From assembly GCA_946476985.1 (NCBI GenBank), contig CAMKWS010000001.1, forward strand, positions 248,001 to 312,000: DNA of 64,000 nt. The letters are read 5' to 3'. Of the stretch, positions 29,403-39,351 are shown piece by piece; position 1 is the first letter of the stretch; each line of letters opens with the position of its first letter. The translations under genes and the position numbers were made by a program. The notes below the pieces were generated by a model, which was not told where the DNA came from, ran no database searches, and saw only the letters and a program-made list of their open reading frames with translations. The DNA comes from an uncultured Acetobacteraceae bacterium. GTDB lineage: Bacteria; Pseudomonadota; Alphaproteobacteria; Acetobacterales; Acetobacteraceae.

Positions 29403-30659
29403 CTATGGGACGAACCATCCCAGCAGCACTTCGAGTACCGCTCCTACCACAAAGCCAACAACAGTGCCATTCACCCGAATATAAGCAAGGTCCCGCCCAA
29501 TACCGGCCTCTAACTTGGCGGACAAACTTTCCGCATCCCAGCCTTTTATAACACGGGCAATCATATTCTCAGCAGCTTGCTGAATACTCGGGAGCGACTG
29601 TTTAATCGCTTGGCGAATGGTTTGGTCCATTTGATACGCAAACTCTGTACGAGACCCTAACCCCTTCACCACTTGTTGGTACATCGTACTTAACGCCTGT
29701 TGGCTTAACCCATCTTCACGGTAACTATCTTCTTTCACCATTAAGCAGAGGCGCTGCCACAAGCCACTACTCCACACTCTCACACTGTCATGTGAAAAGA
29801 AGACTGCAATACGCTCCATTAATTCTTGAGCGCTCTGTGGATCCTTATCTAGCTGATAAATCTTTTTACGCACCCACTTGGTAAAACCATGTCTCAAATC
29901 AGAATCCATAGGGTCAACACGCCCTAACTCTGCTTTGAGTGCAGTTAAAACCTGTGTTGCAACGGAAGCTCCAATCGCCCAGCCAATTAATCTTCCCCCC
30001 TGCTCCCGCACGCGCTCTTGCACGAACTGATGCAGTTCAACTTCCCGCGTGATGACAAGCTGTTTAAATTGGGCAAGAAAAAACGAAAAAACCTCTTGGT
30101 GAATATCCTCATCCACCATCGCTTTTAGCCCTCGTACTACCAAAAGGGCTACATCCTCGCGCCGCACCAAAACAGGAAAGAGCTGCGCAATAAACGAGCC
30201 CCCTCGTCCATCCCCCAGCCCTTCTACCAGCTCCGGCACAAGTGCGCCTAATTGGTCCAAGATGCGCTTTTCCGTTGCTGGCTTTTGTAAAAGACGCGCA
30301 ATAACAACGGGAAACTCAATACGCTCTAAAAAGCGTGTAACCTCTTCTTCACTTAAAAAATGCTCAGCCATAAAGCGCCCCAGAGCTTGGCCAAGCTGTT
30401 CCTTGCGTCGGGGAAGAATCGCTGTATGCGGTATCGGCAACCCTAATGGCTGGCGGAAGAGAGCCGTCACAGCGAACCAATCTGCCAGCCCACCTACGAC
30501 ACCAGCCTGACTGCCTGCGCGCACCATTTCTAGCCATAACGGCGTACCAAACATGCGCTGCCAAATCGGCAATCGACTTGCCACTGCAAGACCAGATACA
30601 GCGCCAAGTAGAGCTGTAGCCCAAAGAGAAGCTCTATTTTTGGGTCTTATATCAGACAT
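29403..30659 (-). CDS. DUF445 family membrane-anchored protein
   Basis: The 418-residue protein matches the DUF445/YjiN family by its signature GGLADWFAVTALFRQPLGLPIPHTAILP near residue 55. Membrane segments flank a long helical soluble region, with one near the N-terminus (about 12-32) and one at the very C-terminus (VVGFVVGAVLEVLLGW). The biochemical function of the family is unknown to me. It is a single minus-strand gene, divergent from the PEP carboxylase-like gene across 227 bases, and 171 bases before the suf regulator. Confidence 0.85.
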   Translation of the reverse strand: MSDIRPKNRASLWATALLGAVSGLAVASRLPIWQRMFGTPLWLEMVRAGSQAGVVGGLADWFAVTALFRQPLGLPIPHTAILPRRKEQLGQALGRFMAEHFLSEEEVTRFLERIEFPVVIARLLQKPATEKRILDQLGALVPELVEGLGDGRGGSFIAQLFPVLVRREDVALLVVRGLKAMVDEDIHQEVFSFFLAQFKQLVITREVELHQFVQERVREQGGRLIGWAIGASVATQVLTALKAELGRVDPMDSDLRHGFTKWVRKKIYQLDKDPQSAQELMERIAVFFSHDSVRVWSSGLWQRLCLMVKEDSYREDGLSQQALSTMYQQVVKGLGSRTEFAYQMDQTIRQAIKQSLPSIQQAAENMIARVIKGWDAESLSAKLEAGIGRDLAYIRVNGTVVGFVVGAVLEVLLGWFVP

Positions 30660-30886
30660 ATCTCAGCCTCGGCACCAACCTGCACATGGCAATAAAGAAG
30701 CCCCATTTGCTATGCCACGTTACAAACAAATACAGGCGCATTCTAAAAAACAGTCTCTTAACGCTACTGGTCCTCTAGCACGAATACGCCTATACAGAAA
30801 ACGACCGCACCGGAAATAGGCCTTAAACGCCTCATATTTTCCTCCTGCCTGATTGATAGATACGACGACAAGCGAGACCATTCCCC

Positions 30887-33679
30887 ATGACAGACTGCGC
30901 CTCCCTGCCTGACGCATCACCTGCCGAGTTGATCAACGCCCTCAACGTGGACCTCACACGTGCGCCTCATGATCTCTCAAGCCTCATTATCTCGCTCGCA
31001 GCCAAAACAGGCTCTGATGCAGGAATGGACACGATTGAAGAAACAGTCCGCCTTCTGCGAGATCGTAACTTCATTACACGTGCAACAGCTTTGCGCCGTT
31101 ACATTGGGCTCGAAAAAGATGGTGCGGAATGTCCACCAGAACCACGCCTCCGCAAAGTAGCTGAACAGCTTGTCGCTCAAGCAAAAACCCCTAAAGCTCT
31201 TTCTACCACTGGCTTTGCGGCTGTCTTTACCGCTCACCCTACCTTTGCGCTGGCAAACGAAGTTTATGAACTCCTCGCCCACCGTGCAGAGGACCCTTCA
31301 CACCCTGTCCCCAAACTGCCGACCCACCGTCGCGCAGCCCCTCCGACATTGGATGAAGAACAAAGTCTTGCACTTGCTGCAATTACACGCGGCCGCGATG
31401 CTCTAGACGCACTTGCGTTAGAAATTTTTCGTGCTGCACGCAAACGCTGGCCAGATGCTAAAAACCTCACACCAGCCCCTATCAAACTTGCAAGCTGGGT
31501 TGGATTTGATACAGACGGCCGTAACGACATTGGCTGGTGGGACACTATCCGTATCCGCCTCGGCCTGAAGGTCGCCCAACTTCAACGCCTACTCGATGGC
31601 TTATATGAGCTAAAGCTTGAAGGCTCCTCTCTTGCAAAACGCACTGCAGAGGCTCTTAAAGCTACACAAGAACAGCATGAGGCATGCCCACGCTCTATCC
31701 CCGGCCAGCAACTTGCTCCTGAGGATATTGCAAGCTTCTCTCATCAGCTCATTAAGCTACGTGATACAGCCCTCCTCCATGCTGAAGAGCTTCTTCCTTT
31801 CTTTGAAGAAACAGCTGCCTCTCTCGCTCCGGAACAGGCTGAGAAGCTGGATGTCATCCGTAGTGGGTTCCTTAATCATGGGTTGGGCATTTCTCACATC
31901 CACACACGGCTAAATGCGGCACAAATTTACAATGTCGCCCGTACACGTCTTGGCCTGACAGATGATCCAACCCTCCCCTTCCACCGTCATGCGCTCCTCA
32001 GCCGCATTGATGCCGCGATGGATGATCTCTCTCCATTAGCGATAGATTTTGGCGCACTGCTGATCGAGCCTAGCGCTGCTGCCCGTCTGATGATGACGAT
32101 GGCGCAGATCCTCAAACATATCGATTCCGGCTCCCCTATCCGTTTCCTTATTGCAGAAACAGAAAGTGGCTACACGCTGCTCGCCACTCTGTGGTTGGCA
32201 CGCTTATTTGGAATTAAGGATAGCCAAATTGAAATCTCTCCACTTTTTGAGACAGAAAGTGCGCTCGAAAATGGTGAGACAATTCTGGAAGAAGCCTTCC
32301 GCTCACCTCATTGGCGCTCTTACCTCCGTGCCAATGGGCGGCTATCCCTCCAATTTGGGTACTCCGACTCTGGCCGTTATGTGGGGCAACTTGCCGCAGG
32401 GCCCATGGTTGAAAGACTACGCCTGCGTACATTAGAGCTTATGAAAGAACATGGGCTGGATGATATTGCCCTCACTATGTTCGACACACACGGCGAAAGC
32501 ATCGGCCGTGGGGCTCACCCTTTCAGCCTAAAAGAACGTCTCAGCTACTTCTCACCGGCCAACACACGCCAAGCCCTGCGTAATGCAAAAATTACCAGCC
32601 GTGTTGAAGCTGCCTTCCAAGGGGGAGATGGCTACCTTCCTTTTGGCACCGATAAATTAGCCGCATCCACCATCGCAACCCTTGCTGAATTCGTTGCAGC
32701 TCAAGATGAACCCATCACAGAAGCCGAGCTAAAAGATCCGCTCTTTAGCAAACCCGACTTCGCAATGGACTTCTTCTCCACGATCGCCTTGAAGATGGGC
32801 GATCTTGTAAATGATCCCGGCTATACGGCTCTGCTGAGTGCTTTTGGCCCTGCTTTAATCGATAAAACAGGCTCACGCCCTTCTGCTCGGCAATCCGACA
32901 CCGCACGGGTGACACGCATCACCCATCCAAGCCAGATCCGCGCTATTCCCAATAATGCGATCCTTCAGCAGCTTGGTTGGTGGGCCAATGTGTTGCATGG
33001 CCTTGGTGGGGCAGCACGTCGCCACACAGAAAATTTTGAGCGCCTGCGCCATAGTTCACCACGCTTCCGCCAGCTTATGGACTTTGCTTCTCAGGCTCTC
33101 GCTCATTCTGACCTGAGCGTCCTCCGGGCAACAATTCACCAACTAGACCCCGGCACATGGCTTAACCGTGCTGCAGAATGTGACGATGCCGACCAGCGTG
33201 TGCATTTCCTCAGCATCGCACGAGACCTTGAGGAGCTTGAATTCTGGAAGAGTGTTCCAGCTCTCTTCCGCCGTATTCAACGTGAAGATATCGCACTACG
33301 TTCTGCTTGGCCAAAAGCCCCTCGCATGGAAACGGAAGAGAAGCTTCTTCATGTCATTCGTTTTGCCTTGATGGAACGCCTCTGGACCCTAGGTACATTA
33401 ATTCCGTATTTCGGCCCACGAGGAAGCCTCACGCGAGAATCAATCAATACACTTATTCTCTGCTTGGATATTCCCCGTGCTCTGCGTTTGCTAGATGACC
33501 TCTTCCCTATCACCACACCAAGCATTGCCGACCTCGACTTCGGTGAACCAGGTGGGGCTGGTGCCGCGCAGGGTTTTGCTCGCGAGCATCAAGAAATCTT
33601 CAAGCCTATGCAGCGCACTTTTGACCTCCTCCGTGAGGTCGGTATAGCCATTATGCACGCTAACCACTGCTTCGGCTAA
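30887..33679 (+). CDS. ppc: Phosphoenolpyruvate carboxylase family protein, divergent
   Basis: The 930-residue length and segment order match PEPC, which adds bicarbonate to PEP to give oxaloacetate. Retained landmarks are FTAHPT (about 113-118, catalytic His), SWVGFDTDG, PLFET, GYSDSGR (about 490), SIGRG (about 534), GSRPSAR (about 661) and RAIP (about 684). By-eye comparison with E. coli PEPC shows changes at normally invariant places: FHGRGG reads FDTHGE, SDSAKDAG reads SDSGRYVG, HPTE reads HPTF, TEQGE is altered, and the C-terminal NTG is HCFG. It may be a lineage-specific active enzyme or a changed-function paralog. It has its own terminator; nothing else shares the transcript. Confidence 0.75.
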   Translation: MTDCASLPDASPAELINALNVDLTRAPHDLSSLIISLAAKTGSDAGMDTIEETVRLLRDRNFITRATALRRYIGLEKDGAECPPEPRLRKVAEQLVAQAKTPKALSTTGFAAVFTAHPTFALANEVYELLAHRAEDPSHPVPKLPTHRRAAPPTLDEEQSLALAAITRGRDALDALALEIFRAARKRWPDAKNLTPAPIKLASWVGFDTDGRNDIGWWDTIRIRLGLKVAQLQRLLDGLYELKLEGSSLAKRTAEALKATQEQHEACPRSIPGQQLAPEDIASFSHQLIKLRDTALLHAEELLPFFEETAASLAPEQAEKLDVIRSGFLNHGLGISHIHTRLNAAQIYNVARTRLGLTDDPTLPFHRHALLSRIDAAMDDLSPLAIDFGALLIEPSAAARLMMTMAQILKHIDSGSPIRFLIAETESGYTLLATLWLARLFGIKDSQIEISPLFETESALENGETILEEAFRSPHWRSYLRANGRLSLQFGYSDSGRYVGQLAAGPMVERLRLRTLELMKEHGLDDIALTMFDTHGESIGRGAHPFSLKERLSYFSPANTRQALRNAKITSRVEAAFQGGDGYLPFGTDKLAASTIATLAEFVAAQDEPITEAELKDPLFSKPDFAMDFFSTIALKMGDLVNDPGYTALLSAFGPALIDKTGSRPSARQSDTARVTRITHPSQIRAIPNNAILQQLGWWANVLHGLGGAARRHTENFERLRHSSPRFRQLMDFASQALAHSDLSVLRATIHQLDPGTWLNRAAECDDADQRVHFLSIARDLEELEFWKSVPALFRRIQREDIALRSAWPKAPRMETEEKLLHVIRFALMERLWTLGTLIPYFGPRGSLTRESINTLILCLDIPRALRLLDDLFPITTPSIADLDFGEPGGAGAAQGFAREHQEIFKPMQRTFDLLREVGIAIMHANHCFG

Positions 33680-33703
33680 GAACCATTTAACTTACAGCTC
33701 TTA

Positions 33704-33743
33704 AATAGCCCCCTCTCTCCATAAAAAGAGAAAGGGGGCTATT
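33704..33743 (+). terminator. Terminator after the PEPC-like gene
   Basis: The strong arms AATAGCCCCCTCTCT and AGAGAAAGGGGGCTATT (one bulge region) are followed by TTTTATT on the plus strand, 25 bases after the stop codon. Confidence 0.85.
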
Positions 33744-33804
33744 TTTATTCCGTAAACCAAACATTATACAGACAAATACCGACGTCTCTTTTGAAAGCTT
33801 GTCT

Positions 33805-35430
33805 ATGCTGTCCAAACTTCTTGCCCTCGGCACAACTCTTACGGGAATCACATTTTCTCACCTTCCCGCACACGCAACGACTACCGCTCCCGTTGCCTCC
33901 CTCACAGCCCCAGCTGATAGTGTCAGCACAGGGACCCTCAAACTGGGTAAACAACTTATCCCCTATCATACCGTTGCAGGGACATTGCTTATCCACGGGC
34001 AGCATTATGATGATTCACATGATGTCCTAAAACAACGCCACGAACTTCCCGAAAGCACAGGGGAACATAAAGACGACAGCACCACAAAAGCACCGCCTGT
34101 CGCCTCTATGTTCTACACGGCTTATTTCCGTGACGTAGCCGCCACAGAGAAACGCCCTATCATCTTTTTTTATAATGGCGGGCCCGGCTCTGCGAGCGTA
34201 TGGCTTCATATGGGCTCTTTCGGCCCTCTCCGCGTTTCAACACCCGGTGATACGCATCTCCCAGCACCACCCTATAGCCTCATCAATAACCAGCAATCTC
34301 TCTTAGATATTGCCGATCTCGTCTTTATCGATGCCCCCGGCACAGGCTTTTCCCGCATTAATGGGACAGACGCCCAAAAAGAATTTTACAGCTTAGATGG
34401 CGATGCTGCAGCATTTACGCATTTCATTACACAATTCCTAGCACGCTATCACCGTTTCAATTCCCCTCGCTATCTTTTTGGAGAAAGCTACGGCACCCTA
34501 CGCTCTGCTGTTGTGGCGAATAAACTTGCCCAAGATGAAAGCCTCGACCTCAACGGCATCATCCTCCTTTCCCAAATTCTCAGCTACGATAACGACCCGG
34601 ATGGCGTAACACTTCACCCAGGGATGGACCTTCCCTATGTTCTAGCTCTGCCAACCTACGCTGCAACCGCTTGGTATCATCATAGCCTGCCAAAGCAGCC
34701 CAAAGAGCTCAAAACCTTCCTCAAAGAGGTCGAACATTTCGCCAGCACTGATTATCTCCTCGCTCTTCAACAAGGCAGTGATTTATCAGATGCAGATAAG
34801 CAAAAAATTGCTGAAACTCTGCACCGTTATACAGGCATCTCCACCTCTTATATTCTTCGTGCCAACCTACGGCTTTCTGGCGGTATGTTTGAGCATGAAT
34901 TGCTGCAAGATCGTGGCCTTACAACAGGGCGGTTAGACACACGCTATAGCTCCCCCAGCATCGACCCACTGGGCAAAGAGCCACTTTATGATGCACAATC
35001 CAGCGCACTCAGCTCTGCCTATCTCTCTCTCTTTAATGACTATATTCGCCGTGACCTTCACTACGGTGCAGAGACCCCGTATCTCTCCATTAGCTATGAT
35101 GCAAATAACAACTGGGATACACACCACGACATCCCACTACCAGGTGGTCAACACGCCAGCACAACGCCTAATGTCATGCCAGATCTCGCTATGGCCCTTA
35201 AAACTAACCCTAACCTAAAAGTTATGCTAAATGGCGGGTATTACGATATGGCGACCCCATATTACCAAGGTGTCTATGAAATGAAGCACCTGCCTATCCC
35301 CGCGTCCTTGCAAAAGAATATCTCTTTTTACCAATACCCTGTTGGGCACATGGTCTATGTCGATCAACAAACCCTACAGCAACTGCATGACAATGTTGCA
35401 GCTTTCATCCAGAACTCTGTCTCTCACTAA
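33805..35430 (+). CDS. Exported S10 family serine carboxypeptidase-like protein
   Basis: After a signal peptide (MLSKLLALGTTLTGITFSHLPAHA, cleavage after AHA), the protein shows the S10 motifs: FFYNGGPGSASVW oxyanion region, catalytic serine in LFGESYGT, aspartate in NGGYYDMATPY and histidine in YPVGHMVYVD. It should be an exported exopeptidase or acyl-hydrolase acting in the periplasm or outside. The ORF track starts at TTG 33799; I prefer ATG 33805 with GAAAG seven bases upstream. Family members are common in eukaryotic vacuoles and sporadic in bacteria. It is flanked by terminators on both sides, so it is a single-gene unit. Confidence 0.88.
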   Translation: MLSKLLALGTTLTGITFSHLPAHATTTAPVASLTAPADSVSTGTLKLGKQLIPYHTVAGTLLIHGQHYDDSHDVLKQRHELPESTGEHKDDSTTKAPPVASMFYTAYFRDVAATEKRPIIFFYNGGPGSASVWLHMGSFGPLRVSTPGDTHLPAPPYSLINNQQSLLDIADLVFIDAPGTGFSRINGTDAQKEFYSLDGDAAAFTHFITQFLARYHRFNSPRYLFGESYGTLRSAVVANKLAQDESLDLNGIILLSQILSYDNDPDGVTLHPGMDLPYVLALPTYAATAWYHHSLPKQPKELKTFLKEVEHFASTDYLLALQQGSDLSDADKQKIAETLHRYTGISTSYILRANLRLSGGMFEHELLQDRGLTTGRLDTRYSSPSIDPLGKEPLYDAQSSALSSAYLSLFNDYIRRDLHYGAETPYLSISYDANNNWDTHHDIPLPGGQHASTTPNVMPDLAMALKTNPNLKVMLNGGYYDMATPYYQGVYEMKHLPIPASLQKNISFYQYPVGHMVYVDQQTLQQLHDNVAAFIQNSVSH

Positions 35431-35470
35431 AGGTTAGAAAACAGAGAGAGCATCGTCTCTGTATGACAAT

Positions 35471-35508
35471 AAAAAACGCTGTGAGAACTATCTCTCACAG
35501 CGTTTTTT
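35471..35508. terminator. Bidirectional terminator between S10 peptidase and CLC-F genes
   Basis: The perfect 16-base arms AAAAAACGCTGTGAGA and TCTCACAGCGTTTTTT enclose a 6-base loop. T tracts exist for both strands, matching the converging genes on either side. Confidence 0.9.
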
Positions 35509-35545
35509 ATTACCCTATATGCACAGCCACATAAGACCGCACTCT

Positions 35546-36874
35546 TTACAGCTTACACATTCCCTCACGTGCGCGCCGCAACAACACACCTGGTTTAAAA
35601 CCAGCGTGCCAGATTTTAGGAATAGCTACCCGCTGGGATAGATAAATCCCTGTATGTCCGGATGCCAAATAGGCCACAAAGCAGCCCGTTGCATAATAGA
35701 CGATATTCACACCACCAAATAACTCAACAGCCATAATCGTACAGGCCAACGGGGTATTCGCCGCCCCTGCAAACACCGCAACGAAACCAACGCCTGCAAG
35801 AAGATCCACTGGCACATCCAACTCTGGGGCCAGCGCATTACCCAACCCAGCTCCTATGAAGAACAGAGGGGTAACCTCTCCCCCTTTAAAACCAGTAGAG
35901 AGCGCAAGCACCGTAAAGAGCAATTTAAGCAACCAGCTCCATTCATAATGTGTTGTAGAGAAGAAATTCACAATGGAGGCTCCGCCCACATCAGGAGCGG
36001 TCACACCGAGGCCCAGATAATCTCTCGTGCCAAAAACAAACACCAACAAAATAGTCACGACACCGCCAATAGCGGGTCTTAACCATGGCTGCGGGCAAAA
36101 TTTCTTCACAATTGGTGAAAGCCTATGCACACCCTCGGCAAAGGCACGGCTAGCTAAGCCAAAGGCGATAGAAGCAACAATGACCTTAAGCCACAAAATA
36201 GCATCTACATGAAACGCCGTACCATCTGGCCCCAGTACCCCTTGAAAGCCCACATGATATGCTGCGTGGTGAATACCCCATTGATGACATCCCCAATCCG
36301 CCACAATAGAGGCCACCGCCACCGGCAATAATGCTGCGTAATCCAACGCACCTAATGTAACGACTTCTAGCCCAAATATCGCCCCAGCAATGGGGGTACC
36401 AAACACGGCCCCAAACCCCGCTGCAATACCCGCCATGAGTAGAATACGGGTACTACGTGCATCTAAACGGAAGAGCCGAGCAAACCCAGCTGCAACACTA
36501 CCGCCCATTTGCACAGCAGTACCTTCCCGTCCTACAGAGGCCCCAAATAAATGGCTTATGACCGTTCCTGCAAAAACAAGAGGCGCCATCCGTAACGGCA
36601 CGCCCCCCCCAGGTTGGTGAATCTCATCAATGATAAGATTATTCCCCCCTTCAGAGCGGCCCCCCCACCAGAAATATGACAGCGCCACCGCCATACCCGC
36701 CAGAGGCAGAGCATATAAAATAGCAGGATGGGTTATCCTATAATCGGTAACCTCTTCTAACAGCCACAGAAACAATGCACAGAAGCTTCCCACAATGAGA
36801 GCCATCGGCACAAGTACGCAGCACCAGCGTAAAAATCTCATCAACACATAACCAGATTGTTTTTGTAAAAACAT
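35546..36874 (-). CDS. CLC-F type fluoride/proton antiporter
   Basis: This CLC-fold membrane protein has about ten hydrophobic helices. The signature GREGTAVQMGG and the early GGNNLI segment are those of the fluoride-exporting CLC-F clade, whereas chloride CLCs have GKEGP. The clearest functional evidence is upstream: the gene is preceded by a fluoride riboswitch. It would export F- in exchange for protons and protect glycolysis and phosphatases. The ORF track begins at 36922, inside the leader; the ATG at 36874 has GGGAGGAG eight bases upstream and begins MFLQKQSG, so I take that as the start. Confidence 0.93.
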   Translation of the reverse strand: MFLQKQSGYVLMRFLRWCCVLVPMALIVGSFCALFLWLLEEVTDYRITHPAILYALPLAGMAVALSYFWWGGRSEGGNNLIIDEIHQPGGGVPLRMAPLVFAGTVISHLFGASVGREGTAVQMGGSVAAGFARLFRLDARSTRILLMAGIAAGFGAVFGTPIAGAIFGLEVVTLGALDYAALLPVAVASIVADWGCHQWGIHHAAYHVGFQGVLGPDGTAFHVDAILWLKVIVASIAFGLASRAFAEGVHRLSPIVKKFCPQPWLRPAIGGVVTILLVFVFGTRDYLGLGVTAPDVGGASIVNFFSTTHYEWSWLLKLLFTVLALSTGFKGGEVTPLFFIGAGLGNALAPELDVPVDLLAGVGFVAVFAGAANTPLACTIMAVELFGGVNIVYYATGCFVAYLASGHTGIYLSQRVAIPKIWHAGFKPGVLLRRAREGMCKL

Positions 36875-36895
36875 AAACAGACTCCTCCCGCACCC

Positions 36896-36914
36896 TTCAC
36901 CTACTTTAGGTGAA
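36896..36914 (-). other. Hairpin between fluoride aptamer and ribosome binding site
   Basis: The arms TTCACCTA and TAGGTGAA with a 3-base loop lie just 3' of the riboswitch aptamer and just 5' of the GGGAGGAG ribosome binding site. No U tract follows, so it is more likely part of a translational expression platform or a spacer stem than a terminator. Confidence 0.45.
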
Positions 36915-36921
36915 AGCATCA

Positions 36922-36998
36922 TTGGCAGGAATCATCAGCCTTCCCTCATATGGGTGGCGGTTTGGCCATAAAAGGCCCGGTGGTAATCCATCACCGTT
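36922..36998 (-). promoter_or_regulatory. Fluoride riboswitch (crcB motif)
   Basis: Read on the minus strand, the leader contains GGTGATGG, then ACCACC, a GGCC/GGCC paired segment, AAACCGCC, and finally GGCTGATGATTCCTGCC. These are the conserved blocks of the fluoride aptamer in the correct order, including the pseudoknot and the GGCTGATGA core. It ends about 36 bases before the ribosome binding site of the CLC-F gene. Fluoride binding should raise expression of the exporter. Confidence 0.93.
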
Positions 36999-37004
36999 AC
37001 AAGC

Positions 37005-37035
37005 AAGATAGCATTAATCTTATAAAGACTGTCAA
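37005..37035 (-). promoter_or_regulatory. Promoter of the fluoride riboswitch transcript
   Basis: TTGACA and TATCTT on the minus strand are separated by 19 bases, and the predicted start falls within a few bases of the first paired element of the riboswitch. The spacer is two bases longer than ideal. Confidence 0.6.
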
Positions 37036-37065
37036 GCAATACAGCCCAACACCCACAAAAGAAAA

Positions 37066-37093
37066 CCCTCCGCCAGATCATTCCAGCGGAGGG
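37066..37093 (-). terminator. Terminator after fusA
   Basis: The arms CCCTCCGC and GCGGAGGG enclose a 12-base loop, and on the minus strand TTTTCTTTT follows. It lies 35 bases past the fusA stop and only 30 bases before the fluoride-leader promoter. Confidence 0.8.
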
Positions 37094-37127
37094 CTCCCCC
37101 TCATGCTTTGTTCAGCACAAAGACGTC

Positions 37128-39236
37128 TTAGACGCGCTCTGCGATGATCTCTTCCTGAACATTACGTGGCACAGGCTCGTAATGATGGAACTGCATGGTG
37201 AAGGATGCACGACCCTTCGTTGCAGAACGCAGGTGAGAAATGTAGCCGAACATTTCTTTCAGAGGTACCTGAGAGCGGATCAGAACAGTGGAGCCAGATG
37301 TCTCCTGGTTCTGAATGATACCACGGCGGCGGTTAAGGTCACCCACAACGTCACCCACGTGATCGTTCGGTGTGGTGATCTCCACATCCATGATTGGCTC
37401 AAGAATAACTGGACCAGCCTTCTTCATACCTTCACGGAAGCAAGCCTTAGCTGCGATTTCGAAGGCCAGAGCCGAGGAGTCGACATCATGGTACTTACCG
37501 TCTTCCAGCGTGAACTTGAAGTCCACTGTCTCAAAGCCAGCCAGAACACCTGTTGTTGCCTGAACGCGAACGCCCTTCTCAACAGCTGGGATATATTCCT
37601 TAGGAACAGCACCACCGACGATCTTGTTCTCGAAGGAGATCTCTTCGTCCTTGCTATCAGTAGGTTCGAAAGTGATCTTAACTTCAGCGAACTGACCAGA
37701 ACCACCAGACTGTTTCTTATGAGTGTAGGTCTCTGTGTGGGACTGAGTGATTGTCTCACGGTAAGCAACCTGCGGGGCACCGATGTTTGCATCAACGCCA
37801 TATTCACGGCGCAGACGGTCCACGATGATGTCCAGATGCAGCTCACCCATACCAGACAGAATGGTCTGACCTGTTTCTTGGTCTGTGCGCAGCTGTAGGG
37901 AAGGATCTTCCGCTGTCAGCTTCTGCAGAGCCAATGTCATCTTCTCAACAGCATCCTTGGTCTTCGGCTCGACAGAAATGTCGATCACCGGAACCGGGAA
38001 CTGCATGCGCTCCAGAATGACCGGATCAGCTGCATCGGCCAGCGTGTCACCTGTCACGGTGTCTTTCAGACCAACGAAGGCAGCAATATCACCAGCCCCA
38101 ACGGACTTCACTTCCTGACGCTTATCAGCGTGCATCTGGAACATACGGCCAACACGCTCTTTCGTGCCCTTGGTCGTGTTCAGAACGGTATCACCCGTGT
38201 TCAGCACACCACGATAAACACGAACGAATGTCAGTGTACCGTATTTGTCGGAGATGATCTTAAATGCCAGACCAGCAAACTTACCTTCTGGGTCAACCGG
38301 AACGATTGGCAGGAAGTTCTCGTCAACTTCTTCATCTTCTGGTGGAGCAATACGGATGCCCTCAACCTCATCAGGAGCTGGCAGATAGTCGATAACAGCA
38401 TCCAGAAGTGGCTGCACCCCTTTGTTTTTAAAGGCAGTACCACACAGAACCGGACGGAACTCACCAGAGATCGTCCCTTTCTTGATGCACTTCTTCAGGG
38501 TTGCAATATCAACTTCACCCTTCTCGAAGTACTCTTCCATTGCGTCTGTATCAACGCTCAGAGCTGTATCAAGAAGGTTCTGACGTGCTTCCTCAGCACG
38601 TTCCTTCATATCAGCTGGAATTTCTTCGTAGTGGAACTTCGCACCGAGCTCACCACCTTCCCAGACGATAGCGCGCATTTCCACAAGGTCGACAACACCG
38701 ACCATATTTTCTTCAGCACCGATTGGCAGCTGCAGAGGAATCGCAACGATGTCCAGCTTTTCCTTCAGGGTGCTGAAAGCGTAGTCGAAGTCAGCGCCTG
38801 TACGGTCAAGCTTGTTGATGAAGATGATACGAGGCACGCTGTAGCGGTCTGCTAGACGCCAGTTTGTCTCGGACTGTGGCTGCACACCAGCAACACCTTC
38901 GATCACGAAGATAGCACCGTCAAGCACGCGCAGGGAGCGGTTCACTTCGATGTTGAAGTCAATATGGCCTGGGGTGTCGATGATGTTGATGCGGTGCTCG
39001 TTCCACTCACATGTCACAGCAGCGGAGGTAATGGTAATACCACGCTCACGCTCCTGAGCCATATAGTCAGTTGTGGTGTTCCCGTCATGCACTTCACCGA
39101 TACGGTGGGACATACCGGTGTAATAGAGCATACGCTCTGTTGTCGTGGTCTTACCGGCGTCAATATGCGCAGTAATACCAATATTACGGATCTTCGAAAG
39201 AGCGGACTTCGCGCCCTGGACGCTAGCGTCGGTCAC
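37128..39236 (-). CDS. fusA: Elongation factor G
   Basis: EF-G is the GTPase that drives ribosomal translocation. The 702-residue protein has the G1 motif [18 protein letters not shown], switch [21 protein letters not shown] and the later domains II-V including the GEVHDGN start region. All are canonical for EF-G1, not the mitochondrial or RRF-type paralog. It is not in the usual rpsL-rpsG-fusA-tuf cluster: its neighbours are rpmB upstream and the CLC-F gene downstream. It has its own terminator; whether a second copy exists elsewhere cannot be seen here. Confidence 0.96.
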   Translation of the reverse strand: MTDASVQGAKSALSKIRNIGITAHIDAGKTTTTERMLYYTGMSHRIGEVHDGNTTTDYMAQERERGITITSAAVTCEWNEHRINIIDTPGHIDFNIEVNRSLRVLDGAIFVIEGVAGVQPQSETNWRLADRYSVPRIIFINKLDRTGADFDYAFSTLKEKLDIVAIPLQLPIGAEENMVGVVDLVEMRAIVWEGGELGAKFHYEEIPADMKERAEEARQNLLDTALSVDTDAMEEYFEKGEVDIATLKKCIKKGTISGEFRPVLCGTAFKNKGVQPLLDAVIDYLPAPDEVEGIRIAPPEDEEVDENFLPIVPVDPEGKFAGLAFKIISDKYGTLTFVRVYRGVLNTGDTVLNTTKGTKERVGRMFQMHADKRQEVKSVGAGDIAAFVGLKDTVTGDTLADAADPVILERMQFPVPVIDISVEPKTKDAVEKMTLALQKLTAEDPSLQLRTDQETGQTILSGMGELHLDIIVDRLRREYGVDANIGAPQVAYRETITQSHTETYTHKKQSGGSGQFAEVKITFEPTDSKDEEISFENKIVGGAVPKEYIPAVEKGVRVQATTGVLAGFETVDFKFTLEDGKYHDVDSSALAFEIAAKACFREGMKKAGPVILEPIMDVEITTPNDHVGDVVGDLNRRRGIIQNQETSGSTVLIRSQVPLKEMFGYISHLRSATKGRASFTMQFHHYEPVPRNVQEEIIAERV

Positions 39237-39351
39237 GGGAAACCTCCAAAATGCAAGGAAAGGTGTTCCAGTTTAAACCGGAACACCCTCATCAAACCCT
39301 GTAAAAATTCTCAAAAGCAACTCTCTCCGGCAGGGTCGCCCCAGAGAGAAA

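Noticed and set aside
30660-30886. Loose inverted repeat GGCGCATTC/GAATACGCC in the DUF445-ppc gap
   Set aside because: The arms are imperfect and far apart, with no supporting promoter or terminator features.
38130-38855. 241-residue plus-strand open frame opposite fusA
   Set aside because: It is antisense to canonical EF-G; long antisense frames are expected in codon-biased genes.
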